Assembly: GCA_015066875.1 (NCBI GenBank) | Contig: SVNM01000003.1 | Location: 19,091 to 83,090, forward strand | Origin: Ruminococcus sp. | Lineage (GTDB): Bacteria > Bacillota > Clostridia > Oscillospirales > Ruminococcaceae | Length of the DNA: 64,000 nt | Reading direction: 5' to 3' | Part shown: positions 1 to 7,578 of the stretch, piece by piece | Numbering within the stretch: position 1 is the first letter of the stretch | How the letters are laid out: each line of letters opens with the position of its first letter | Notes under the pieces: generated by a model | Seen by the model: only the letters and a program-made list of their open reading frames with translations | Told to the model about the DNA's origin: nothing | Database searches by the model: none | Program-made: the position numbers and the translations under genes

Positions 1-1
1 C

Positions 2-349
2 CGCCTTGCAAGTAATTCTCTGCTTGAGGCTCTTGTGTTCTCACGCCGTGCTTCTGAGGATATTGCACGCAAGATTGATAAATGTCCCGAAGGCTTTGAT
101 ACAGTTGAATTTGCTCCCTCTACAGACCGCGAGCCTATCCCTCACGGCTTCCGTACAGAGGTAAGAAGAATTCTTCAGCAGTGCCACTTTGTTATCCCCG
201 ATAAAAAGTCTGCTTCCGAAAGCTTCAGGCGTGTGGAGGAAATACGTGAAACTCTGCTTAACGGCAATTTCCTCATCGACGCAGACTACGTTGAGGCTAA
301 ATCCCTCGTTACAACCGCCTACATCATTTTAAAGGAAGTTATCCGATAA
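2..349 (+). CDS. nadB: L-aspartate oxidase, C-terminal fragment
   Basis: The reading frame is open from the first bases and ends at TAA, so only the last 115 residues are present. It begins RLASNSLLEALVFSRRA, the conserved FAD-proximal segment of NadB (family RLASNSLLEGLVFG.RA), followed by the helical C-terminal domain. NadB oxidises aspartate to iminoaspartate, which NadA condenses to quinolinate. The gene stops 18 bp before nadC, so the two are almost certainly one NAD-synthesis operon whose 5' part lies outside the window. The apparent GTG start at 35 is internal and not a real start. Confidence 0.9.
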   Translation, partial: RLASNSLLEALVFSRRASEDIARKIDKCPEGFDTVEFAPSTDREPIPHGFRTEVRRILQQCHFVIPDKKSASESFRRVEEIRETLLNGNFLIDADYVEAKSLVTTAYIILKEVIR

Positions 350-367
350 TCCGAAAGGGGTTTTAAT

Positions 368-1213
368 ATGAAACTTTTACAGTGCTATATTGACAATATA
401 ATCAACAACGCTCTTATGGAGGATATCAGCTACATCGATGCTACGGCAGATAACCTTATTCCCGAAGAGCATACAAGCAAGGCTTATTACGTTGCAAAGG
501 CTTCAGGCGTGCTCTGCGGTATCGATATCGCAAAGCGTGTTTTCGAGCTTGCGGGCGGTAATGTAAGCTTCAATATTCTCCTCAGAGACGGCGCCAAGGT
601 AAACGAGGGCGATATCATTGCTGAAATGGAAGGAAGCACTCTTACTCTTCTCAAGGGCGAGCGTACTGCTCTTAATATTCTCCAGCATATGTCGGGAATT
701 GCAACCGCAACAAATGTCTGCGCTGAGCTTGTAAAGGGCACAAATGCTCACGTTACAGATACAAGAAAGACTCTTCCCGGTCTGCGTGCGCTTCAGAAGT
801 ATGCTGTTACTGTGGGCGGAGGCAAAAATCACCGTTTCAACCTTTCCGATGCGGCTATGCTTAAGGATAACCACATCGACGCTTACGGCGGAATTACCGC
901 TGCGGTAAACGCTCTGCGTGAGAAAATCGGACATACAGTAAAGGTTGAGGTTGAAGTCCGTACTCTCGATGAGCTTCGTGAGGCGCTCAGCGTTAACTGC
1001 GAAATCATTATGCTTGACAATATGAACTGCGACCAGATGCGTGAGGCTGTGGCTATCACAGACGGCAAGGCTCTGCTTGAGGCTTCAGGAAATATCACAG
1101 CTGATAATATCCGCTCTGTTGCCGAAACAGGCGTTAATATCATTTCTCTCGGAGCTCTTACCCACTCGGTAAAGGCATTCGATATTTCAATGAAAATCAA
1201 AAGCGATAAATAA
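368..1213 (+). CDS. nadC: Quinolinate phosphoribosyltransferase (carboxylating)
   Basis: Converts quinolinate and PRPP to nicotinate mononucleotide in the cytoplasm. The 281-aa length is normal for NadC. The signature DTRKTLPGLR is at residues 131-140, followed by GGGKNHRFNLSDAAMLKDNH (substrate and PRPP site) at 150-169 and a C-terminal LEASGNI..ISLGALTHS barrel segment. The start ATG has a GAAAGGGG ribosome site just upstream. It follows nadB in the same operon and is closed by a strong terminator at 1218-1250. Confidence 0.96.
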   Translation: MKLLQCYIDNIINNALMEDISYIDATADNLIPEEHTSKAYYVAKASGVLCGIDIAKRVFELAGGNVSFNILLRDGAKVNEGDIIAEMEGSTLTLLKGERTALNILQHMSGIATATNVCAELVKGTNAHVTDTRKTLPGLRALQKYAVTVGGGKNHRFNLSDAAMLKDNHIDAYGGITAAVNALREKIGHTVKVEVEVRTLDELREALSVNCEIIMLDNMNCDQMREAVAITDGKALLEASGNITADNIRSVAETGVNIISLGALTHSVKAFDISMKIKSDK

Positions 1214-1216
1214 AAT

Positions 1217-1254
1217 AAATCCCCGCAGGCATAAAAAGCTTGCGGGGATATTTG
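1217..1254 (+). terminator. Intrinsic terminator after nadC
   Basis: The stem ATCCCCGCA / TTGCGGGGAT, with GC-rich closing pairs and an A-rich loop, lies 5 bp after the nadC stop and is followed by ATTTGT. It should end the nadBC transcript before repeat element copy A. Confidence 0.8.
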
Positions 1255-1331
1255 TAAGGCTCTCCTTTAAGTAAATTATCCATACGGAAGCATTATGTGT
1301 ATTTAGTGGGGGAACCTTTCTGAAGAAAGTT

Positions 1332-1397
1332 TATGCCTGACAGGCACCCGTCCCCTCTGTCAGCTTCGCTGACATCTCCCCACCCCGTGGGGAGTCA
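1332..1397 (-). repeat. Nested 66-bp sub-element in left arm of copy A
   Basis: Read on the minus strand it contains three small hairpins: ACTCCCC..GGGGAG, GTCAGCGAAGCTGAC and GCCTGTCAGGC. It is nearly identical to 27427-27492 in copy E and related to 1546-1606. It interrupts the side hairpin of the larger repeat, so it entered later or is an optional module. Confidence 0.75.
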
Positions 1398-1545
1398 CCC
1401 ACACCCCCTACAAAGACTTTTACTCTGAATTAAATCCCCATATGGTACACACTAATAACGAGATGTTAAAATCTTATCAAAATGGTGTGTGTACCATATG
1501 GGGAATTAATTTAAAAATGAAAGTTTTAGGAAAGGAGTTTGAGGA

Positions 1546-1606
1546 TTACTCCCCGCAGTGCGGGGAGATGTCCGAAGGACAGAGGGGACAGGCTCCCGTT
1601 GGGAGA
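1546..1606 (+). repeat. Nested 61-bp sub-element in right arm of copy A
   Basis: Same architecture as the 66-bp module (ACTCCCCGCAGTGCGGGGAG, GTCCGAAGGAC, then an imperfect GGCTCCCGTTGGGAG hairpin), with different stem sequences that remain self-complementary. It is inserted just before the CCCTTTTTCAAAAGGG hairpin. Confidence 0.7.
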
Positions 1607-1693
1607 ACCCTTTTTCAAAAGGGTTTTCCTCAATAAATCACGTAAATACTTCTGTGTGAAAAGTCTCCTAAGGGTGAGCCTTAATTTTTGTTA

Positions 1694-3256
1694 TCAGACA
1701 AGTCCCATAAACTCTTCCATGGTCTGTATGTACTCGTCAGTTGTTGTTGAGACATAGGCGTAGTAGCTGAGGATACTTGCCGCATCGGTGGGAGTTATTT
1801 TTTCGTCCTTATTTACATCTGCGGCAGTGAACTCCACGTATGTAAGCCCTACACTTCCTGTTGTCTGCCCATCAGCATATGCTGAGAGTGCCTTTGCTGC
1901 ATCGGTAGGAGTAATCTGTCCGTCGCAGTTCACATCGCCAAGCATAACCTCAGGCGCAGAGCTTGTAGTCGGCGTTGTATAAGTAGTAGTTGAGGTAGTT
2001 GTTGTGGTAGTAGTTGTTGTTGAAGTGGTGGTAGTAGTCGTTGTAGTAGTTGTTGTAGTTGTAGTGGTGCTTGTAGTAGTCGTTGTTGTAGAAGTTGTAG
2101 TTGTAGTCGTTGTAGATGTTGTAGTCACAAGAGGCTCGTTGCCTGCTACCTTAAGGTATGTTTCATATGCAATTTCGGGATACTCTGCCTTATCCTCAAG
2201 ACTTTCAAACGTTGTCTTTAAAAGACCGTTATCGTTGTGAAGCTCGCCTATCTGCTCAAGAACAGCACAGGCAATGGCAATATGTCCCTTCTGATTGGGG
2301 TGGAAGTCCATATTGTTTATATCAAACTCGCCTGTTTCGGGCTGGATATCTGTGAAATAGTAGGCATAGCCCTGATTTTCCTTTGAAGGAGACTCGTTTG
2401 AGCTGAACTCGTAGAATATATCGGCAATTTTCACTCCCTCAATAGTCTGCAGGGCGTCACGATAAAGCTCCATAGCGCTTTCCAGGTTTTTTCTGAGAGT
2501 ATTTATTGCCATTGAGTATGTTTCATTTCCTGCAATATCAATGCTTCCGCTCCAGTATTCGGGAGCAAACTGAACAGGCTGATAAACTGTCTGAATGATT
2601 ATCTGAGCGTCGGGATTAAGCTCCTTTATCATAGAAACGATTTCAGCTGTTTCGGGAACATACTCTGTCTGAACAAGACCTGTAGGATTATTTGTTGTAC
2701 CGGCAAGCTCCTTTTTAAGTCCTGAAATAAACGGAGTTGCTGCCATAGGATTAGCCTCAAAGTAATCCATCAGCACTGCCTTATCAATCAGACGGTTCAT
2801 ATCGTCAAGAGTAGGGTCCTCAGGAATATCAGCTGATGAATAGCCCTCTTTGAACATGGGATATGTATCGGAATTTATTGTTCTTGCGTATTCAAGAGAA
2901 TACTTTGCCATATGACGGAGCATATTGTTTCCGCCTATTGAAATTACTACAACCTCAGCTTCTTCTGCAGACGCAATAGCCTCAGCGTCGTTTGAAAGAG
3001 CACTGATAAGGTCATCTGTTCTCAGACCGTCCTTAGCGTAGTAATCGACCTCCCAGCCGAGGTAATCGCCGATAATATCGCCGTATTTATGCTCAACAGT
3101 ACCGCCCATTGAAGTGCCCGATGCAATGCTGTCGCCCATAACGAAAACGCTGTTTGTATTATCGCTTTCAGCAGTCTCCTGAGCACATACCGCTGAAGCT
3201 GTAACAGACGATACAGCCAGTACTGCAGATAAAAGCGCTGATAATGTCTTTTTCAT
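1694..3256 (-). CDS. Secreted GDSL/SGNH esterase with Thr-rich linker and C-terminal dockerin
   Basis: A cellulosomal carbohydrate or acyl esterase by inference. It has a signal peptide (MKKTLSALLSAVLAVSSVTA.., residues 1-25). The SGNH motifs are GDS at 41-43, GGNN near 108-111 and a late DFHPNQKGH giving the catalytic Asp-His. A run of Thr/Ser (about residues 375-425) links to a dockerin with two calcium loops, GDVNCDGQITPTDAA and ADVNKDEKITPTDAA. In this dockerin class the helix reads AxxLSxYA. The substrate cannot be told from sequence. A consensus promoter lies at 3304-3332, and the 3' end abuts repeat copy A. Confidence 0.9.
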   Translation of the reverse strand: MKKTLSALLSAVLAVSSVTASAVCAQETAESDNTNSVFVMGDSIASGTSMGGTVEHKYGDIIGDYLGWEVDYYAKDGLRTDDLISALSNDAEAIASAEEAEVVVISIGGNNMLRHMAKYSLEYARTINSDTYPMFKEGYSSADIPEDPTLDDMNRLIDKAVLMDYFEANPMAATPFISGLKKELAGTTNNPTGLVQTEYVPETAEIVSMIKELNPDAQIIIQTVYQPVQFAPEYWSGSIDIAGNETYSMAINTLRKNLESAMELYRDALQTIEGVKIADIFYEFSSNESPSKENQGYAYYFTDIQPETGEFDINNMDFHPNQKGHIAIACAVLEQIGELHNDNGLLKTTFESLEDKAEYPEIAYETYLKVAGNEPLVTTTSTTTTTTTSTTTTTTSTTTTTTTTTTTTTTTSTTTTTTTTTSTTTYTTPTTSSAPEVMLGDVNCDGQITPTDAAKALSAYADGQTTGSVGLTYVEFTAADVNKDEKITPTDAASILSYYAYVSTTTDEYIQTMEEFMGLV

Positions 3257-3303
3257 TGTTAATCCTCCTTTAAATTCAAAAAAGCTTTCTTTTTATACAC
3301 TTA

Positions 3304-3332
3304 ATTATAAACCATTGAAGTCTGCCTGTCAA
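3304..3332 (-). promoter_or_regulatory. Sigma-A type promoter for the GDSL esterase gene
   Basis: On the minus strand TTGACA (3332-3327) and TATAAT (3309-3304) are separated by exactly 17 bp. The start codon is about 48 bp downstream of the -10 box. Confidence 0.8.
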
Positions 3333-3350
3333 CAGGAAACCACTGCCTTG

Positions 3351-3854
3351 TTATCTCACAGGAGCCTTTATAACTCCCTTGACTGTAAGTGCATACACTG
3401 TAACGTATGACGCAAAGGGTACTGCAACAAGGGGAAGCATCAGCCATACCTGTGCCGATGTAAGAGCCGAGCTTGACGCATCAGAGTTGATAAAGTTGTA
3501 AATCTGAAGAAAATATGCGTTCAGAAGCTTGTGCCATTTGTAAAAGTCAAATCCCGATGTTTTGTGGGATACAAAAAGCACAATCCAGCTTGCAAGTGAC
3601 GGAAGCGAAGCCGTAACTCCCGTTGCAAGCGGTACAAGAGGACTCAGCTTCAAATTCTCTGTTCTGCTTTTTTTCAGATCCTCAGAGGCTGTATTCATTG
3701 CAAAATTCGCCATAAGACAGATAAGTATTCCCACTGTGCACACAGCGCAGATAAGCTTCATAAAGGTCATTGCCGATGATGCAAGGGTAAGACCGATAAA
3801 AAGCGAAAGTATTTCAGATGCCACTATGTAGCCGATTGCTTTAAGATGTCTCAT
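3351..3854 (-). CDS. Four-helix membrane protein of unknown function
   Basis: 167 aa with four likely transmembrane segments, around residues 5-26, 33-52, 75-95 and 135-158, and a short charged loop (ASEDLKKSRTENLK) between the second and third. There is no recognised motif. It stands alone upstream of the GDSL esterase gene, reading the same way, with the esterase promoter lying between the two. Membrane location is inferred from hydrophobicity only. Confidence 0.65.
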   Translation of the reverse strand: MRHLKAIGYIVASEILSLFIGLTLASSAMTFMKLICAVCTVGILICLMANFAMNTASEDLKKSRTENLKLSPLVPLATGVTASLPSLASWIVLFVSHKTSGFDFYKWHKLLNAYFLQIYNFINSDASSSALTSAQVWLMLPLVAVPFASYVTVYALTVKGVIKAPVR

Positions 3855-3952
3855 ATCAAAAATTCCTTTTCTTTTATGTATAACAAAGATGATTTACGGG
3901 ATAATATTATCGCTGTTACCCTGAGCCCTGCAGAACGAAAGGAGCACTCTAT

Positions 3953-4132
3953 ATGCATATTATACCATTCAATAATAACGATGATGCGGTAAAAATCTAC
4001 ACTCCGCCGTCAAGAAACAGCAAAGCTAAGATGCAAAACGCACTTTCCGAGGACAACGATAATGTGAGAATTTACAGTATACGCTCACACCAACAGTCAG
4101 ATTCATCTTCTGATAATTCTTCCGATAAGTGA
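3953..4132 (+). CDS. Small acidic/serine-rich protein, 59 aa
   Basis: The short frame begins MHIIPFNNNDDAVKIYTPPS and ends SSSDNSSDK. A good ribosome site, AAAGGAG (3938-3944), lies 8 bp before the ATG, which is the main support. Two similar patches (DAVKIYTPPSRNS and DNVRIYSIRSHQQ) suggest an internal duplication of a VxIY motif. It runs divergently from the 3351-3854 gene and overlaps the last 30 bp of the permease gene on the other strand. No homologue is recognised; it could be a chance frame. Confidence 0.45.
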   Translation: MHIIPFNNNDDAVKIYTPPSRNSKAKMQNALSEDNDNVRIYSIRSHQQSDSSSDNSSDK

Positions 4133-4930
4133 AAACACAAGGAAGAAGAATACATTTACGATTACGATGCTTGCTCCGGGAGCAGTATTGAACATAAGGG
4201 CGATGAACATTCCCAGAAGAAAGCTTGCTACGGAAACTGCTCCTGCTGTGAGGACAACTCCGCGGAAGCTTTTGCATACTCTCATTGCGGTAAGCGATGG
4301 AATTACTATCAGGCTTGAAATAAGAAGCGAGCCCATCATCATCATTCCCAGAACAACGGTTACAGCTGTTAAAACCGCGAATATCATATTGTATATTCCC
4401 GCATTTACTCCTGTGGCACGGGCAAAGTTTTCATCAAAGGTAACCGAGAAGATCCTGTTGTACAGGAAAATGAATGCAAGTATCACAACTACCGACAGCA
4501 CTACGCTGAGCACAACGTCCTCAGTTGTCATAGCAAGTATGCTTCCGAACATATAGTGGCTCACATCATTGGTGAGTCCAGCCTTTGAGGAAACGAGAAT
4601 TCCTATGGCAAGAGCTGTTGTGGAAAAGAGCGCTATTGCCGAATCGCCGTGAAGCTTGCTGTTTTCGCTGAGCCTCAGCAGTATAAATGCTGCAACGATA
4701 ACTACAGGCAGAGCTACCTTCAGGGGAGCTAAATTCATTACTGCCGCAACGGATAATGCTCCGTAGCCGATGTGTGAAAGTCCGTCGCCTATCATAGAGT
4801 ATTTCTTCAGCACAAGAGTTACTCCCAGAAGTGAGGCACATATCGTAACCGCAATTCCTCCTATAAGTGCAGGGAGAAGTATGTGGCGGAAGAATTCAGG
4901 TGAAAACATTAATTCAAAATTTTCTGTCAT
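4103..4930 (-). CDS. znuB: Metal ABC transporter permease (ZnuB/MntB type)
   Basis: 275 aa of the ABC-3 family, with about eight membrane helices and the family patterns SMIGDGLSHIGYGALSVA (ATPase contact region, residues 45-62) and RATGVNAGIYN. It imports zinc or manganese with the ATPase encoded just upstream; the two frames overlap by 4 bp (ATGA). It is the last gene of the regulator-lipoprotein-ATPase-permease operon. The choice of zinc follows from the His-rich binding protein and the Zur-like regulator and is not proven. Confidence 0.9.
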   Translation of the reverse strand: MTENFELMFSPEFFRHILLPALIGGIAVTICASLLGVTLVLKKYSMIGDGLSHIGYGALSVAAVMNLAPLKVALPVVIVAAFILLRLSENSKLHGDSAIALFSTTALAIGILVSSKAGLTNDVSHYMFGSILAMTTEDVVLSVVLSVVVILAFIFLYNRIFSVTFDENFARATGVNAGIYNMIFAVLTAVTVVLGMMMMGSLLISSLIVIPSLTAMRVCKSFRGVVLTAGAVSVASFLLGMFIALMFNTAPGASIVIVNVFFFLVFSLIGRIIRR

Positions 4931-5640
4931 AGTTTCTGATCTCCGATAAATTTATTGCTGATGTGTGATGAAGCGTATTCCTGGGGAGTTCCGAAAAAGC
5001 TGTCACTGCTACTGCACAGGCACAGTATCTTCGATGAGTACTCAAGTGATTTTGCTATATCGTGGGAAACCATTATTATGGTCATTTTATCCTTCTCGTT
5101 AAGCTCTGAAATAACGGAATAGAGCTCTGCTGAAGCTGTGGGGTCAAGTCCTGTTACAGGCTCGTCAAGAAGAAGGAGCTTTTTTGCCGAGCATAACGCT
5201 CTTGCAAGAAGCATTCTCTGTTGCTGTCCGCCCGAAAGCTCACGACAGCCTCTTGAAGCAAGGTCGTAAATTCCCAGACGCTTCATTGCATTTGACGCAA
5301 TTTCCTTTTCGGCAGATGAATAGAAGGGACGATATCCTCTTCTTCCCAGACAGCCCGAAAGCACTACCTCGGAAACAGTAGCGGGAAATCCCGACTGCAT
5401 AGGCGTGTGCTGAGGAAGATAGCCTATATCGGTGTGCTTAAGTCCATCGCCAAGAGTTATTTTTCCTCCGTCGGCAGGCTTTATTCCAAGCAGACACTTT
5501 ACAAGGGTGCTTTTTCCCGAACCATTTTCTCCTAAAATACACAGATAATCGCCCTCGCTTATTGAAAATGAAAGCGAATTTATAACCTTTACTCCGTCAT
5601 AGCTTGCGGTAAGGTTTTCACAGGTAAGTATTTTTTTCAA
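4927..5640 (-). CDS. znuC: Metal ABC transporter ATP-binding protein (ZnuC type)
   Basis: 237 aa with Walker A GENGSGKST (residues 37-45), signature LSGGQQQR, Walker B KLLLLDEPVTGLDP and switch His in MVSHD. It powers uptake through the adjacent permease. It overlaps the lipoprotein gene by 4 bp upstream and the permease by 4 bp downstream, so translation is probably coupled. Confidence 0.93.
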   Translation of the reverse strand: MKKILTCENLTASYDGVKVINSLSFSISEGDYLCILGENGSGKSTLVKCLLGIKPADGGKITLGDGLKHTDIGYLPQHTPMQSGFPATVSEVVLSGCLGRRGYRPFYSSAEKEIASNAMKRLGIYDLASRGCRELSGGQQQRMLLARALCSAKKLLLLDEPVTGLDPTASAELYSVISELNEKDKMTIIMVSHDIAKSLEYSSKILCLCSSSDSFFGTPQEYASSHISNKFIGDQKL

Positions 5641-6701
5641 TACAGAGCCTCCCTTAAATTATTGAGATTTTCTCTCATAAGCTGAATATACGTTACGTTG
5701 TTTTCAAAATCTTCGCCTGATACATTGTGGCAGGAATGAAGTGTGAGCATCTGTGCGCCTGTCGCGTCGCAGAGCTTTTCCGCAAGCCTTTTCGTTGAAA
5801 ACTCAAGGCAGAATACGGTATCGATGTTATGCTCAAGTATCTCGTCTATCAGAAAAGCCATTGTATATACTCCCGGCTCTGATTCAGAACTGCATCCGCT
5901 GAATGCCGCAAAGTACTCCAGCCCCAGATCGTGTGTAAGATATCTGAAGGGGAAGCGGTCTCCTATGACTATTATATCAGTGGGAGCGTTCTCTGCCATT
6001 TCCGCAAAATCCTCCTCAAGCTCCTCAAGCTGAGAGATGTAGCCTTCCGCATTGACGCTGTAGTACGACTGCCGGTCAAAGCTGATATGTTCGGGCACTG
6101 CCGAGCACAGAGCGTCTCTTATACCCTCTGTGCAAAGCACAGCATTTGAAGGAGAAAGCCAGAAATGCTCGTCATATCCGAGATAATCGTTTTCTGCATG
6201 ATTGTGTCCGCAGTTTTCATCGTGATGATGCTCCTGTTCCTGTACGCTGTGAGAGTCCTCTTCCTCCTCTTCTTCGTTATGAGAATGGTCGTGGGAATGA
6301 CCGCTGGGAGAAGCTCCGTGCACCTCCTCTTCTTCAAGAGGCTCTACATAATCAAAAAGTCTTATTACTGTTTTATTGTCAGTACCCACCGATTCCAGTA
6401 TTTCCTCTGCCCATACCTCGCCTGAGCCCCCAAGATAAATAAACACATCGCACTCCTGAATTTTCAGTATGTCAAGCGGTGTAGGCTCGTAGGAGTGAGC
6501 CTCGGCGCCGGGACAAAGAAGCATTGTTATATCGGCGCTTTCCCCTGCAACAGCTCTTGCAAAGTCATAAGGCGGAAAACAGGTTGTCACTATGGAAAGC
6601 TTGTCCGGTTTCTTCTCTGCAGAGCTGTCTGCGCACCCTGTAAGGAGTCCCGAAACAAATAAAACTGCTGTTATAATCGTTACAAAGAGTCTTTTTTTCA
6701 T
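5637..6701 (-). CDS. znuA: Metal-binding lipoprotein of the ABC transporter (ZnuA-like)
   Basis: 354 aa from the ATG at 6701, chosen because it overlaps the upstream TGA as ATGA and begins a clean signal peptide. A frame start ten codons earlier would lie inside the regulator gene. The lipobox LLTGC puts the anchored Cys at residue 23. It has a cluster A-1 (TroA/ZnuA) fold with GAEAHSYEPTP (metal His), a His/Glu-rich loop around residues 128-165 (HGASPSGHSHDHSH, HHHDENCGHNH) and DEHFWLSP. Loops of this kind are typical of zinc-specific members. Confidence 0.9.
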   Translation of the reverse strand: MKKRLFVTIITAVLFVSGLLTGCADSSAEKKPDKLSIVTTCFPPYDFARAVAGESADITMLLCPGAEAHSYEPTPLDILKIQECDVFIYLGGSGEVWAEEILESVGTDNKTVIRLFDYVEPLEEEEVHGASPSGHSHDHSHNEEEEEEDSHSVQEQEHHHDENCGHNHAENDYLGYDEHFWLSPSNAVLCTEGIRDALCSAVPEHISFDRQSYYSVNAEGYISQLEELEEDFAEMAENAPTDIIVIGDRFPFRYLTHDLGLEYFAAFSGCSSESEPGVYTMAFLIDEILEHNIDTVFCLEFSTKRLAEKLCDATGAQMLTLHSCHNVSGEDFENNVTYIQLMRENLNNLREALY

Positions 6702-7117
6702 TCTTCCTCCGAACCCGAACACTCTGAGCATTTGCCGTAGAAAACCGTCTGTGTAGAGTTTACGGTAAAGCCGTGATGCTCAAAAATATGCTTGTTTACT
6801 CCCGAAAGAAAGTCACAGTCGATGTGAATAAGCTGACCGCAACAGACGCATTTCAGATGAAAATGCTCGTGACAGCTGTTATCCCCGATATACTGAAAGC
6901 AGGCTCCTGTTTTGCCATCAAGAACGTATTTACGTACAATTCCACGCTCCACAAGCTTTTCAAGCTGGCGATAGATAGTAGCTGTACCCACAGGCGAGCC
7001 CTCCTGTGCAAGATAAGAGCTTATTTCCTGGACATTTGTATGCCTGTCCTTATTTTTTATAAGAAAAGCAATAAGATTTTCCTTTTGCTTTGTTTTGTAC
7101 TCATTAGAAAGCTTCAT
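6698..7117 (-). CDS. zur: Fur-family metal regulator, probably Zur
   Basis: 139 aa from ATG 7117, preceded by GGAGG at short spacing; the longer frame to 7165 would run through the operator. The winged-helix N-terminus (NVQEISSYLAQEG..VGTATIYRQLEKLVERGIV) is followed by HFHLKCVCCGQLIHIDC and a final CSEC, the two CxxC structural zinc sites. As first gene of the operon with a Fur-type operator at its own promoter, it should repress itself and the transporter when metal is plentiful. PerR or Fur cannot be excluded; zinc is inferred from ZnuA. Confidence 0.85.
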   Translation of the reverse strand: MKLSNEYKTKQKENLIAFLIKNKDRHTNVQEISSYLAQEGSPVGTATIYRQLEKLVERGIVRKYVLDGKTGACFQYIGDNSCHEHFHLKCVCCGQLIHIDCDFLSGVNKHIFEHHGFTVNSTQTVFYGKCSECSGSEEE

Positions 7118-7134
7118 AAAACCTCCGTTAAAAA

Positions 7135-7155
7135 TGAAAATGATTTTCGTTTTCA
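7135..7155 (-). promoter_or_regulatory. Fur/Zur-type operator
   Basis: The inverted repeat TGAAAA..TTTTCA contains TGAAAAT-G-ATTTTCG, a 7-1-7 Fur-family box with one mismatch at the end. It overlaps the expected transcription start of the regulator-transporter operon. Confidence 0.75.
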
Positions 7156-7184
7156 ATTTTATCACATATTCCCCTCAATGTCAA
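7156..7184 (-). promoter_or_regulatory. Promoter of the zur-znuACB operon
   Basis: On the minus strand TTGACA (7184-7179) is 17 bp from TAAAAT (7161-7156). The operator begins directly after the -10 box. Confidence 0.75.
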
Positions 7185-7235
7185 GGAAAAGTGAGGGCTG
7201 TGCATTACTTAAAACAAAAAAATAATAAAACAGCC

Positions 7236-7264
7236 TTGACAAATAAGAACATATGTTTTATAAT
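7236..7264 (+). promoter_or_regulatory. Consensus promoter of the coiled-coil/sigma-like pair
   Basis: TTGACA (7236-7241) and TATAAT (7259-7264) are exactly 17 bp apart. The spacer is occupied by a LexA-like box, so such a strong promoter would need repression. Confidence 0.85.
7247..7258 (+). promoter_or_regulatory. LexA-like box 1 (GAACATATGTTT)
   Basis: The palindrome lies between -35 and -10 and matches the Gram-positive SOS box (GAAC-N4-GTTC core, purine/pyrimidine spacer) at 11 of 12 core positions. Confidence 0.6.
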
Positions 7265-7280
7265 ATCCTTACAAGGAATA

Positions 7281-7292
7281 GAACATTCGTTC
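7281..7292 (+). promoter_or_regulatory. LexA-like box 2 (GAACATTCGTTC)
   Basis: An exact GAAC-N4-GTTC lies about 10 bp after the expected transcription start and 34 bp centre-to-centre from box 1. Two boxes together make chance less likely. Confidence 0.6.
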
Positions 7293-7344
7293 GATAGCTA
7301 CCTTAGGTGCTTCTCCCTAAATAAATGACTGTGGAGGATTACCA

Positions 7345-7578
7345 ATGAAAGAACTTATTAGAAATTATCAGACAAGCTGTGAACTGGTTAAATCCCGTAT
7401 AGACCAGCTTACCGCTGAGCTCAACGTACTTATCAAAAACGGAGGTGAACAGGAAATTTCAGACAGAAATCTCAGACAGCGTATAGCTTTGCTTTATACT
7501 GAGCACAGGGAAATGCGCGATATCATCGGTCATCTTGACTCTTATGCAAGGGCGGTGGAAAATCGTGCCCAGACGTAA
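7345..7578 (+). CDS. Small coiled-coil protein, possible partner of a split sigma factor
   Basis: 77 aa, almost wholly helical and charged, with heptad-like patterning (SCELVKSRIDQLTAELNVLI.., REMRDIIGHLDSYARAVENR). A GGAGG site lies 7 bp before the ATG. It is the first gene behind the LexA-boxed promoter and overlaps or abuts the sigma region 4 gene, so the two products probably act together. There is no recognised family; a role as the missing N-terminal half of a sigma-like factor is inference. Confidence 0.7.
   Translation: MKELIRNYQTSCELVKSRIDQLTAELNVLIKNGGEQEISDRNLRQRIALLYTEHREMRDIIGHLDSYARAVENRAQT

Larger units (their letters stand above)
1256..1682 (+). repeat. Nested-hairpin repeat, copy A (427 bp, two sub-inserts)
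   Basis: First of five related intergenic elements. The outer arms AAGGCTC (1256) and GAGCCTT (1676-1682) pair and are followed by TAATTTTTG. Inside are a left hairpin built on CCTTTCTGAAGAAAG, a central long stem with CCCCATATGGTACACAC / GTGTGTACCATATGGGG, and a right hairpin built on CCCTTTTTCAAAAGGG. This copy is longer because a 66-bp element sits in the left arm (1332-1397) and a 61-bp relative sits in the right arm (1546-1606). It fills the space between the convergent genes nadC and the GDSL esterase. Short open frames inside it are chance frames. Confidence 0.85.

Noticed and set aside
1442-1757. Two short plus-strand open frames within repeat copy A
   Set aside because: Not conserved in the other four copies, and built from hairpin sequence; no credible ribosome site.
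1984-2130. Long Val-rich open frame on the plus strand opposite the Thr-rich linker
   Set aside because: It is the antisense of the Thr/Ser codon run of the GDSL-dockerin gene; there is no start signal and the composition is forced by the repeat.
7118-7165. Longer N-terminus for the Fur-family regulator
   Set aside because: The extra 16 residues are coded across the operator and downstream of the -10 box, and the ATG at 7117 has its own GGAGG.
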